Shown one piece after another: positions 25,667-33,553 of a stretch of DNA of 64,000 bases. The DNA comes from Nonomuraea glycinis. Its GTDB lineage: Bacteria > Actinomycetota > Actinomycetes > Streptosporangiales > Streptosporangiaceae. The notes under the pieces are model-generated. The model was not told where the DNA came from, did no database searches, and was given only the letters and a program-made list of their open reading frames with translations. Numbering within the stretch: position 1 is the first letter of the stretch; each line of letters starts with the position of its first letter. A program made the position numbers and the translations under genes. The stretch spans positions 431,710 through 495,709 of the forward strand of contig NZ_BMNK01000005.1 in assembly GCF_014646515.1 (NCBI RefSeq), given 5' to 3'.

Positions 25667-26113
25667 TCCTATGACCCCTTTGGTAATCGGTGGAACGGTT
25701 CTTCCGCCCGGGGCCGGAAAACGGGGGGCGGCCGTCCACGCTGACGGTGGGCCCGGGGCGGACCGCCGGTCCGCGGACGGCATGCCGTAAGGAGCGGACA
25801 GATGGCGGTTCGCCCATCAGCATGGGGAGGCCGCTGGGGAGCGGTCATGAGTGATGACTACTCAACTTCCGGCCGGCACTGGCACCGTCTCAGGAGTTCC
25901 CTCTGCAATTCGCGTTGTTTCGGCTATCCGAAATCGAGGCCGATTGTCCGGATATATATTCTTCCGCCCCTGGATCGGGAGACAGGTTCAGGAAACAAAT
26001 TCGATATCCTGATATTTCTGACATATGGTCTGAACGACGCTTGTGACAGAGACCGCACACCAACGAATTCATCCCAGACGCCGAAGTCGCGGGACTGGCG
26101 GAGGTACTACGGG
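25667..26113. promoter_or_regulatory. Long A/T-rich divergent control region for SARP and LAL genes
   Basis: A non-coding stretch of 447 bases with a marked A/T-rich core (about 25910-26060) in an otherwise GC-rich window. It holds a palindrome TTTCGG (25918-25923) / CCGAAA (25928-25933) with a 4-base spacer, and several T/A-rich -10-like boxes near 25950 and 26010-26030. The size and composition suggest that both regulators are themselves controlled here. Confidence 0.55.
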
Positions 26114-28798
26114 ATGGGCCAGAAGAGCGTGCTGGGGCGTTGGCCGTTCGTAGGACGCGCGTCGCAACTGGAGAGGTTCGACGCGTCCCTGGAAGACCCC
26201 CGGGGCAGAGGTTTCATCGTCTTCGGACCCGCGGGAGCCGGAAAGTCCCGCCTGATCGAGGAGTGCCTGGAGCGGGCGGAGGGAGCCGGCCGGCGCATCG
26301 GCCGTGCGGTGGCCACCGCGGCCGCCGCCTCGATCCCCCTGGGAGCCGTCGCTCATCTGCTGCCCACGGAGGCGGACCTGTCCGATCCGGTCACGGGGTT
26401 CGCATCGGTGGCGCGACTGCTGTCCGGGTCCGGAACGAACCCGGCTCCGATGGTGATCGGAGTGGACGACCTCCACCTGCTCGACGCGACCTCGGCGGTG
26501 CTGCTGCGGCAGCTGATGGACGCCGGTGTGATCTTCCTCCTCGGCTCGGTGCGCTCAGGGGAGCCGTCCGGCCCGGCGGTGGCGGCGTTGTCGTACGGGG
26601 ACCCGGTGCAGCAGGTGGACCTCGTCGATCTCGAGCGTTCGCAGGTCGAGACGCTGCTGGAACGGGTCCTCGGAAGGCACGTGGGCAGTAGCACGGTCGG
26701 CCGGCTGTTCACCGCCAGCGGCGGCAATCCGCTCTACCTGCGCGAGCTGGTGATCGGAGCGATGACCGGTGGGATCCTGACCTGCGACGGCGAGGTGTGG
26801 GAGATGGCCCCGGGCCGGCTGCCGGGGACGCGGCGCCTGACCGATCTCATCCGCTCCCGGCTCTCCGTCGCGTCGCCCGAGGGCCGTGACGTGCTGGAAG
26901 CCCTGGCGCTGTGCGAGCCGCTGTCCGTGGCCCAGCTCACCACCGGCGCCGAGCCCCGGACCCTGGACGAACTCGAACAGGCAGGGCTGATCGTCATCCA
27001 CCGGGAACGGCGGCGCACCGCCGTCCGGCTGGCGCACCCCCTCTACGGCGAGGTGCTGCGCGCCGGCATCACCACGCTCCGGCGGCAGGAAACGTTGCTG
27101 CGCCACCTCTCCCTGCTGGAGACAAGCGGGGCCCGGCGGCGTGAGGACGCGATGCGCCTGGCCACCTACCGGCTGGCGGCCACCGGAACGGCGGATCCGG
27201 CGCTGCTCATGCGGGCCGCGGCCCTGGCCATCCATACGCGCGCCTACGCCGGCGCGCTCTCCCTCCTGCGCGCCGTACCCGAAGAATGGCACGGCGTTCA
27301 CTACCGGTTGCTCCTGGGCAAGACGCTGTACGAGGCGGGCGAGTTCACGCAGGCCGAGACCGTACTGTCGCAGGCGGGCGGGCCGACCGGCGACGAGCAG
27401 GAGACGCTGCTCGTGACGGCCCTGCGGGTGCAGAACCTCATCTGGGGACTCGGAGCCTCGCGACGGACGGTCCGCGAGGTCATCGAAGCCGCCCGGCACC
27501 GGGTCACGAGCCCTTCCGGCCACCAAGCGCTCACCGCCACCGAGGCCGCCGGCTGCTTCGCCCTGGGGGAGTTCCCGCGCGGCCTCGACCTGTGCTCGCG
27601 CCTGCCCCTGGAATCCGGGCCGGGACCGGACGTGATGACGTGGCTGATCGCCGCGACGACCAAGTCGGCGACGCTGGCGTTCCTGGGCCGAGGCGAGGAG
27701 GCGGTGACCTGGGCCCGGCGCGCCACCTCCGTCAGCGCGGCCGTCGACGCCGAGCTGTACTCCATGACCACCCACGAGGCGGCGCACCAGTCCGTCCTCA
27801 CGCTGGCTCTGGCGGAGAGCGGTCACCTGGCCGAGAGCCGGGCCGTGGGCGAGCAGGCCTACCGGACGCTCGCTCACGGCCTGCCGAGCCCCGAGCAGAG
27901 ACTCCTCGCCTTCCAGCTGGGACGTGCCGCGTGGCTGGCGGGCCATCCCGGGCAGGCCCGCCGCTGGTACGCCGAGCTCGCCCGAGCGGCACGCCCCTAC
28001 ACCGCGATCGTCCTGCCGCTGGCGCTCTCCGGGCTGGCCGCGTCGGCCGCGCTGCAGGGCGATCTGGACGCGGCCGACGCGGCCCTGGCCGAGTACGACC
28101 GGCTGACGTGCGCGGTGCACATGCCCGAGGAGCGGTTGGGCGTGGCCTGGGTGCACGCCGTCCGAGGCGAGCTCTCCCACGCCCGGGCCGTCCTCACCGC
28201 GGCGGCGGACGAGGCGCGGACACGCGGGCAGGTCGCGTTCGAGTCCGTCCTGCTGACCGACCTCGTCCGGCTCGGCGGAGCGGGCGAGGCCGCCGGGCGG
28301 CTGGCGGAGATCGCCGAGGCGATCGGCGGCCGGTTCCACCGGGCGCGGGCCGGCCTGGCCGCCGCCTGGGTCGCCGGATGCCCCTACCGGCTGCTCACCG
28401 CCGCCGGGGAGATGGAGGCCATCGGCGCCGACCTCCTGGCCGCCGAGGCGGCCGGCGTCGCCGCCGGCATCCTGCGGCAGGCCGGTGACTCCCGCCGCGC
28501 CCGGGCCGCCGCGCTCCGCGCTCAGCTGCTCGCCGCCCGCTGCGAGGGGGCCAGGACTCCCGCTCTCGCCACAGGTGGCAGCGGCGCCCGGCTCACCCGG
28601 AGGCAGCAGGAGATCGCGCTGCTCGCCGTACAGGGGATGTCCAGCAAGGACATCGCCGAGCGATTAGGCATCTCGGCCCGTACCGTCGACAACCATCTGC
28701 GGCACGTCTACGTGGAGTTCGGCATCACCAACCGCGGTGAGCTGGCCACCCGCCTCAACGGTGAGGCTCTGTCCGGGCCGCGCTCCCGCGGGACGTGA
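26114..28798 (+). CDS. LAL-type ATPase-LuxR transcriptional regulator
   Basis: An 894-residue regulator of the LAL class. The N-terminus (WPFVGRASQLERF) leads into a STAND/AAA-type ATPase with Walker A GPAGAGKSR (residues 38-46) and Walker B-like VIGVDDLHLLD. The middle ~450 residues are alpha-helical, TPR-like sequence with repeated alanine-rich helices. The last ~60 residues are a LuxR helix-turn-helix: LTRRQQEIALLAVQGMSSKD then IAERLGISARTVDNHLRHVY. The ATG at 26114 is chosen for its GGAGG at 26100-26104; the open frame upstream runs through the A/T-rich control region and has no such site. Divergent from the SARP gene, so the pair likely governs the peptide locus in response to some ligand sensed by the ATPase/TPR part. 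Confidence 0.85.
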   Translation: MGQKSVLGRWPFVGRASQLERFDASLEDPRGRGFIVFGPAGAGKSRLIEECLERAEGAGRRIGRAVATAAAASIPLGAVAHLLPTEADLSDPVTGFASVARLLSGSGTNPAPMVIGVDDLHLLDATSAVLLRQLMDAGVIFLLGSVRSGEPSGPAVAALSYGDPVQQVDLVDLERSQVETLLERVLGRHVGSSTVGRLFTASGGNPLYLRELVIGAMTGGILTCDGEVWEMAPGRLPGTRRLTDLIRSRLSVASPEGRDVLEALALCEPLSVAQLTTGAEPRTLDELEQAGLIVIHRERRRTAVRLAHPLYGEVLRAGITTLRRQETLLRHLSLLETSGARRREDAMRLATYRLAATGTADPALLMRAAALAIHTRAYAGALSLLRAVPEEWHGVHYRLLLGKTLYEAGEFTQAETVLSQAGGPTGDEQETLLVTALRVQNLIWGLGASRRTVREVIEAARHRVTSPSGHQALTATEAAGCFALGEFPRGLDLCSRLPLESGPGPDVMTWLIAATTKSATLAFLGRGEEAVTWARRATSVSAAVDAELYSMTTHEAAHQSVLTLALAESGHLAESRAVGEQAYRTLAHGLPSPEQRLLAFQLGRAAWLAGHPGQARRWYAELARAARPYTAIVLPLALSGLAASAALQGDLDAADAALAEYDRLTCAVHMPEERLGVAWVHAVRGELSHARAVLTAAADEARTRGQVAFESVLLTDLVRLGGAGEAAGRLAEIAEAIGGRFHRARAGLAAAWVAGCPYRLLTAAGEMEAIGADLLAAEAAGVAAGILRQAGDSRRARAAALRAQLLAARCEGARTPALATGGSGARLTRRQQEIALLAVQGMSSKDIAERLGISARTVDNHLRHVYVEFGITNRGELATRLNGEALSGPRSRGT

Positions 28799-29417
28799 GT
28801 GCGGGCCGATCCGTCCCGCTTTGGCCGGAGTCCAGGACGAGCGCTTGGCGGCGTTGACGGACGGCGAGGTAGCGCAGTCCGTCGGGCCCGGCGGTGAACT
28901 GACGCCGGGCACGGCGCGGCAGCCACAGCAGTGCGCCGGGTTCGAGGTCGATGCCGCCGAGTTCGGTGGTGAGCCGTCCGCTGCCGGCCAGGACGTGGAT
29001 GAGGACGTCGAGGTTGGGGCCGGTGTGGGCCTCGATCGTCCCGCCGGGCGTCAGGGCGATGATGTCGGAGTCCAGGTCGCGCTCCCTGACCTGGAGTTTC
29101 CATGCGGCGCCGGTCACGTCCGCCTCGGCGGTGAACCGGTCGGTGTCGACCAGGATCCGGGGGAGCGGCGTAGTGGCCAGCTTGGTGATCCGGATCCGCC
29201 AGTCCCGGACTTCGGTGTTCAGATATTCCCACCGGTAGCTGCCGGCATGGTCGACCTCGAACTCCTCCCGCAGGTGCTTGGGATCGTGGTCGTTGATCAG
29301 TACGAACGAGCCGTCAACGGGCAGGGCCTGGTAGGCGGCGAAGATCGTCGGGTGCTTGTCCGGCTTGCGCAGCGGCCGTACGTCCAGCTCCTGATCGGTG
29401 GGGGCAGGTGAGTGCAC
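28755..29417 (-). CDS. DUF2249-cupin fusion protein
   Basis: A 220-residue cytoplasmic protein. Residues ~10-80 form a DUF2249 domain (ELDVRPLRKPDKHPTIFAAY, then a conserved LINDHDPKHLREEFE, then a GSYRWEYL strand), a small TusA-like fold often found with hemerythrin-like and nitric-oxide-response genes. Residues ~95-200 form a cupin barrel (TPGGTIEAHTGPNLDVLIHV, GSGRLTTELGGIDLEPGALL), which could bind a metal or small ligand. The GTG at 29417 follows GGAGGAGGA. The gene is divergent from a SufR-like Fe-S regulator with a palindrome between them, so it is probably repressed by that regulator. Its last 44 bases overlap the LAL gene end. Confidence 0.8.
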   Translation of the reverse strand: MHSPAPTDQELDVRPLRKPDKHPTIFAAYQALPVDGSFVLINDHDPKHLREEFEVDHAGSYRWEYLNTEVRDWRIRITKLATTPLPRILVDTDRFTAEADVTGAAWKLQVRERDLDSDIIALTPGGTIEAHTGPNLDVLIHVLAGSGRLTTELGGIDLEPGALLWLPRRARRQFTAGPDGLRYLAVRQRRQALVLDSGQSGTDRPALTSRGSAARTEPHR

Positions 29418-29434
29418 GACTCCTCCTCCGAGAG

Positions 29435-29463
29435 AGTTTCTACAACTCGATGTTGTGTAAACT
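29435..29463. promoter_or_regulatory. 29-bp palindromic operator between DUF2249-cupin and SufR-like genes
   Basis: AGTTT-2-ACAAC (29435-29446), 5 bases, GTTGT-2-AAACT (29452-29463): ten of twelve bases per arm pair exactly. The core CAAC-N5-GTTG resembles the CAAC-N6-GTTG pattern reported for cyanobacterial SufR. It covers the likely -10 boxes of both divergent genes and ends 8 bases before the regulator's ATG, which implies an almost leaderless transcript and autorepression. Confidence 0.7.
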
Positions 29464-29470
29464 CTAGGGC

Positions 29471-30223
29471 ATGACGATGGCACGACCGGCCGGGGGCGGC
29501 CTGGAGCCGGCAGGGCGACGCGGCGAGGTGCTGCGGCTGATCCGTGGCGCGCCGGGGCCGGTGTCGATCGCCGAGATCGCCGACCGGCTGGGGGTGCATC
29601 TGAACACGGTCAGGTTCCATCTGGACACGCTGATCGAGAACGGCCAGGTCGAGCGCGCCGAGACCGTCCGCCGCACCCCGGGACGCCCTCCGCAACTCTT
29701 CCGTGCGGTTCGCGTGATGGATCCGAGCGGACCACGCCATTACCGGCTGCTCGCCGAGGTCCTGGCCGACACCCTCGACGCCGACCCGGACCCGCGCGGC
29801 CGCGCCATCGCGGCCGGCCGGGCCTGGGGCAGCCGCCACGGCGACTCGTCAGAGCACGGCGACTCGTCAGAGCACGGCGGCTCATCGGATCACGGCGGCT
29901 CATCGGATCACGGTGACGGCCAGGTCGGCGGGGAGCCTGTCGGCCGGCTGGTGTCGCTGCTCGACACCCTCGGGTTCGCCCCCGAACTCGGCGACGACCG
30001 ACCCCACGCCCACCCGGAGGGTGGCCCGTCACAGATCAGGCTGAGGAACTGCCCGTTCCTCGAACTCGCCTCGAGCAAGCCCCAGATCGCCTGCTCGATC
30101 CACCTCGGCCTGATGCGGGGCGCGCTGGACGCCTGGGGCTCCCCGGTCACGGTCGACCGGCTCGACCCCTTCGCGGAACCCGATCTGTGCGTGGCGCACC
30201 TGGCCCGGGAAGGAGTCCGATGA
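29471..30223 (+). CDS. SufR-like winged-helix regulator with Fe-S cluster cysteines
   Basis: A 250-residue DNA-binding protein. Residues ~18-75 are a DeoR/ArsR-like winged helix (VSIAEIADRLGVHLNTVRFH, LDTLIENGQVERAE). The C-terminal part has three cysteines placed as in SufR-type [4Fe-4S] regulators: Cys194 (RNCPFLEL), Cys208 (IACSIHLGL) and Cys240 (PDLCVAHL), spacing C-x13-C-x31-C. So it likely senses iron-sulfur cluster damage, nitric oxide or redox state. Between the domains is a low-complexity His/Ser/Gly/Asp stretch made of six-residue repeats, not part of the usual family. It is divergent from the DUF2249-cupin gene and probably controls it and itself through the palindrome between them. 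No suf genes are nearby. Confidence 0.78.
   Translation: MTMARPAGGGLEPAGRRGEVLRLIRGAPGPVSIAEIADRLGVHLNTVRFHLDTLIENGQVERAETVRRTPGRPPQLFRAVRVMDPSGPRHYRLLAEVLADTLDADPDPRGRAIAAGRAWGSRHGDSSEHGDSSEHGGSSDHGGSSDHGDGQVGGEPVGRLVSLLDTLGFAPELGDDRPHAHPEGGPSQIRLRNCPFLELASSKPQIACSIHLGLMRGALDAWGSPVTVDRLDPFAEPDLCVAHLAREGVR
29837..29908 (+). repeat. Tandem 18-bp repeats inside the SufR-like gene
   Basis: Four in-frame 18-base units encode HGDSSE, HGDSSE, HGGSSD and HGGSSD, then decay into HGDG. The first two units are identical in DNA and so are the third and fourth. Being multiples of three, copy-number changes would keep the frame. The histidine-rich linker might bind metal. Confidence 0.85.
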
Positions 30224-30352
30224 CCGGCCGGAGGTCATCGGGGCGGTGACCTCACTCCGGCTCGTTCGCCGCCGGGCCCCCTACGGTGAACGCGGTGGTG
30301 ACCGTCGGTTTGGTCCCAAGCGGAAGCATGGGTCAGCGGGACCTCGAGACCG

Positions 30353-31030
30353 TTACTTCTCGATCCAGCCGAGGTCAACCGCCCACCCGTGCGTCATGGC
30401 TTCGGCCGCGGGCAGCGTGAGGAACGAGACGGCGTACAGAATCACGAGGAGCCCGATCGGAACGGCCCAAGCGCGAGGACGGGTTTCCGACGGACCGGCC
30501 CAGTCCTGTCCGTCGTCGGCGGGGCGATACCGGCGGAGCCGCGTCTTCGGAAGTCGACGGTCGGCCGGCCTCAGTGCCCACGAAACGAGAGCGCACGTCC
30601 CGAACATCAGCGGCACCCCCCACGTCTGAAGACCGTCGCCGACTATCAGATGCGACACCACGGCACTCGACCACAGGAAAAAGGCACCCGCGTAGGCCCA
30701 TTCCTTGATCAGCGGGAGCCTGGGCGCGATGATCGCGATGGCCGCACCGGCCTGCCACACGCCCAGAACATAGGCGAAGAAGTGCGGGTATCCCAGGTGG
30801 CGCAACTGGGCTTCCACCCATTCGATCGGCACCAGGTTCCACACCGATCCAGCGGTCAACTCGGCGACGATGACCAACGTGGTGGCCCAGAAGGCGATGG
30901 GGCGGATCCGGCTCCCGTTCCAGCCGCTTCGTGCGACGGTGGCCGGTTTCTCGTCCGTCGTGTGCTGGACCGTTCTGGCTGCTTGCTTTCTCATCTCAGC
31001 CTCCTCGTCAAATCGATCTGGCATGTTCAT
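30353..31030 (-). CDS. DoxX-like membrane protein with C-terminal extension
   Basis: A 225-residue integral membrane protein. After ~35 charged residues there are four hydrophobic segments with DoxX-like character (IAFWATTLVIVAELTAGSVW, HFFAYVLGVWQAGAAIAIIA, WAYAGAFFLWSSAVVSHLIV), then a basic loop and a further C-terminal helix (IGLLVILYAVSFLTL). The start at 31030 is one of two ATGs two codons apart (31030, 31024); the long open frame upstream crosses the promoter region and is not coding. It is divergent from an ECF41-type sigma factor 206 bases away with a palindrome between them; the sigma factor may transcribe this gene. Role unknown; DoxX proteins are linked to redox processes at the membrane. 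Confidence 0.75.
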   Translation of the reverse strand: MNMPDRFDEEAEMRKQAARTVQHTTDEKPATVARSGWNGSRIRPIAFWATTLVIVAELTAGSVWNLVPIEWVEAQLRHLGYPHFFAYVLGVWQAGAAIAIIAPRLPLIKEWAYAGAFFLWSSAVVSHLIVGDGLQTWGVPLMFGTCALVSWALRPADRRLPKTRLRRYRPADDGQDWAGPSETRPRAWAVPIGLLVILYAVSFLTLPAAEAMTHGWAVDLGWIEK

Positions 31031-31134
31031 GAGCTTCTTGCGTTGTGAGCGACTTCGAAGTGGCCGCGGCGACGATCCGCATGTCTTGCGCGCTGAATGG
31101 TGTCTCGCTGGTCCGACCACGCAGCACCGCGGAA

Positions 31135-31159
31135 TGTGAGGCGACGCGCCGACCTCACA
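31135..31159. promoter_or_regulatory. Palindrome between DoxX-like and sigJ-like genes
   Basis: TGTGAGG (31135-31141) and CCTCACA (31153-31159) are exact inverted repeats with an 11-base spacer, in the middle of the 206-base divergent region. It may bind a dimeric regulator. I could not place the promoter motif reported for ECF41 factors here with confidence. Confidence 0.5.
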
Positions 31160-31236
31160 GTTCACCGCGCTGTCTTGTCGGATCAGTGAGAGCAGACCCG
31201 AAACCCAAGGAGCCAGCGCACGATGGCAAGGACACC

Positions 31237-32163
31237 ATGACCACTCCATCCGAGCCGGGCCCGGCCGCGATCACGAGCGAGCGGCGTCAGCTGATCAATC
31301 TCGCGTACCGGCTCCTCGGTTCCCTGGCCGACGCCGAGGATGTCGTCCAAGAGGCCTACGCCCGCTGGTGCGCCATGTCCCGGCAGCAGCAGGACGCCAT
31401 CGCATCCCCCGGCGCCTGGCTGACCACGGTCGTCGGCCGGCTCTGTCTCAATGTGCTCTCCTCGGCACGGGCCCGGCGCGAGACGTATGTGGGCGAATGG
31501 ATCCCCGAGCCGCTGCCCGAACCCAGGGAGTGGATCACCGGGCGGCCGGATGGCACCACCGCCGACCCGGCCGATCGGATCACCCTGGACGAGTCGGTCA
31601 ACATGGCCTTCCTCGTCGTGCTGGAGGCGATGACCCCGGCCGAGCGCGTCGCGTTCGTCCTGCACGATGTCTTCCGGTACTCCTTCGCCGAAGTGGCCGA
31701 GATCGTCGGCCGCACCCCGGCGGCGTGCCGCCAACTGGCCTCCTCGGCCCGCCGGCGCATCCGTGCCGCGCAGGCGCCCGTGACTCCGGCGGCCCGGCAG
31801 GCCCGGATCGTCAGGGACTTCAAGCAGGCGTGGGAGGCCATGGACATCGACGCCCTCGTCGCCCTGCTCGACCCCGACGCCACGGTGATCGCCGACGGCG
31901 GCGGCGTGGTCGGCGCCGTGCTCCGCCCGGTCGAAGGCGTTGAGCAGATCGCGCGTTCACTGCTCAATCTCGATGGCAGGCTCCGCGGCCTGACGCTCCT
32001 GGAGCGTACGGTCAACGGCCGGCCCGGCCTGATCGCCCAGCTGGACGGCGTCACCGTGTCGGTGTACGCGTTCGGCCTCGCAGGCGACCGGATCAAGCAC
32101 ATCTGGGCCGTACGCAACCCCGACAAGCTCCGGCCGTGGACGGCAGGACCGCGGCACCGGTAA
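31237..32163 (+). CDS. sigJ: ECF41-type RNA polymerase sigma factor (SigJ-like)
   Basis: A 308-residue ECF sigma factor. Region 2 (residues ~10-75) reads RRQLINLAYRLLGSLADAED then VVQEAYARW; region 4 (~110-165) has ERVAFVLHDVFRYSFAEVAE followed by an HTH. Between them is the linker YVGEWIPEPLPEP, a mark of the ECF41/SigJ group. The C-terminal ~130 residues form the SnoaL-like domain of the group with the DGGG motif (VIADGGGVVGAV), which acts in place of an anti-sigma factor to modulate activity. The ATG at 31237 follows AAGGA by four bases. Usual partners of ECF41 factors are small oxidoreductase or carboxymuconolactone decarboxylase genes; here the divergent neighbour is a DoxX-like gene. 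Confidence 0.88.
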   Translation: MTTPSEPGPAAITSERRQLINLAYRLLGSLADAEDVVQEAYARWCAMSRQQQDAIASPGAWLTTVVGRLCLNVLSSARARRETYVGEWIPEPLPEPREWITGRPDGTTADPADRITLDESVNMAFLVVLEAMTPAERVAFVLHDVFRYSFAEVAEIVGRTPAACRQLASSARRRIRAAQAPVTPAARQARIVRDFKQAWEAMDIDALVALLDPDATVIADGGGVVGAVLRPVEGVEQIARSLLNLDGRLRGLTLLERTVNGRPGLIAQLDGVTVSVYAFGLAGDRIKHIWAVRNPDKLRPWTAGPRHR

Positions 32164-32242
32164 CAGCGAGTCGCGCCCGGGCGATAAAAGATGATTTTGA
32201 CGGGCGCGGTCTCACACTAATCACAGGATGGATGGACGGACG

Positions 32243-33436
32243 ATGACGAAAGCGCCGGAATTGCCGCTGCAGATGCGGCGGAACGGGTTTGACCCGGTCA
32301 AGGAACTGGCCCAGGCTCGCGAGGGTGAGGGTGTGGTGCGCATGGAGACGCCGTTCGGCGTGCCCGCGTACCTGGTCTGCCGGCACGAGGATGTTCGCCA
32401 GGTGCTGTCGGATCCGGCCCGGTTCAGCAGTGCCCTCACGCCTTTCCCGGGATCCGGGCAGGAGGACGCCGACGAACTGGCCAGGTTGCGGGCCGGGCAG
32501 TTGATCGGGTTCGACCCGCCGGAGCACACGCGGTTGCGCCGGATGCTCACCCCGGAGTTCACGGTGCGCCGGATGCGCAGGCTCGAGCCGCGGATCAGCG
32601 AGATCGTCGAGGCGGCGCTGGACGATCTGGAGCGGGCGGGCAGGCCGGCCGATCTGGTGGCGCACTTCGCGCTGCCGGTGCCGTCGCTGGTGATCTGCGA
32701 GCTGCTGGGCGTGCCCTACGCCGACCGCGCCGAGTACCAGGACCGTTCCGCTCGGCTGCTGGACACCTCGTTGCCGATGGAGCAGCGCGGCGCGACGCTG
32801 CGGGAGGACCGCGCGTACATGGCCGGCCTGGTGGCCCGCGCCCAGGCGGACCCCGGCGAGGACATGCTCGGCATGCTGGTGCGCGAGCACGGCCACGATC
32901 TCAGCACCGACGAGCTCATCGGCATCGCGCGACTGCTGCTGCTCGCCGGGCACGAGACGACCTCCAACATGCTCGGCCTGGGCACCCTGGCCCTGCTACG
33001 GCATCCGGACCAGCTCGCCCTGATCCGCGAGGATCCGGCGCGGATCGAGCCCGCCGTCGAGGAGCTGATGCGCTGGCTGTCCATCGTGCAGGTACTGCCG
33101 CCGCGCACGACCACGACGGACGTGGAGATCGCCGGGCACACCATCCCAGCGGGCTCGCTCGTGATGCTCTCGCTGCCGGCCGCCAACCGCGACGGGGCCT
33201 TCATCGACGATCCCGATACCTTCGACATCACCCGGGAAGCCGCCGGCCACGTCGCCTTCGGCCACGGCGTGCACCACTGCCTCGGGGCGCCGCTGGCCCG
33301 GATGGAGATGCGCATCGCCTTCCCGGCCCTGCTGCGCCGCTTTCCCGGCCTGGCCCTGGCCGACCCGGACGAGCAGGCCGACTTCCGGGCCTTCAGCGCC
33401 GTGTACGGCCTGCGCGCGCTGCCGGTGACCTGGTAA
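32243..33436 (+). CDS. Cytochrome P450
   Basis: A 397-residue bacterial class I P450 in the size range of CYP105/CYP107-like enzymes. The I-helix reads LLLLAGHETTSN with the oxygen-activating acid-alcohol region intact, the K-helix has EELMRWL, and the heme-binding loop is FGHGVHHCLGAPLARME with the axial Cys346. It would hydroxylate a small organic molecule using electrons from a ferredoxin; no ferredoxin gene is adjacent, so a shared one must serve. The ATG at 32243 (MTKAPELPL) is preferred over an in-frame ATG five codons earlier because it matches usual P450 N-termini. The gene lies between sigJ and the UvrA-like gene on the same strand. Substrate unknown. Confidence 0.9.
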   Translation: MTKAPELPLQMRRNGFDPVKELAQAREGEGVVRMETPFGVPAYLVCRHEDVRQVLSDPARFSSALTPFPGSGQEDADELARLRAGQLIGFDPPEHTRLRRMLTPEFTVRRMRRLEPRISEIVEAALDDLERAGRPADLVAHFALPVPSLVICELLGVPYADRAEYQDRSARLLDTSLPMEQRGATLREDRAYMAGLVARAQADPGEDMLGMLVREHGHDLSTDELIGIARLLLLAGHETTSNMLGLGTLALLRHPDQLALIREDPARIEPAVEELMRWLSIVQVLPPRTTTTDVEIAGHTIPAGSLVMLSLPAANRDGAFIDDPDTFDITREAAGHVAFGHGVHHCLGAPLARMEMRIAFPALLRRFPGLALADPDEQADFRAFSAVYGLRALPVTW

Positions 33437-33553
33437 GCGGACCGCCGCCCGCCCACCAGCTCTACGACCTGCGTGAAAAACATGACATCAGGTGTCGGGT
33501 TTTGAGGCGAGCATGGGCTCACTGATGGGCGGCGTGTGAAAGGTGGATGAAGG

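Noticed and set aside
25802..26113. N-terminal extension of the LAL regulator
   Set aside because: It covers the A/T-rich control region, has unusual composition and lacks a ribosome site; GGAGG before 26114 marks the true start.
31031..31236. ECF41 autoregulated promoter motif
   Set aside because: I looked for a TGTCACA-type -35 with a CGTC-type -10 on both strands and found only partial matches.
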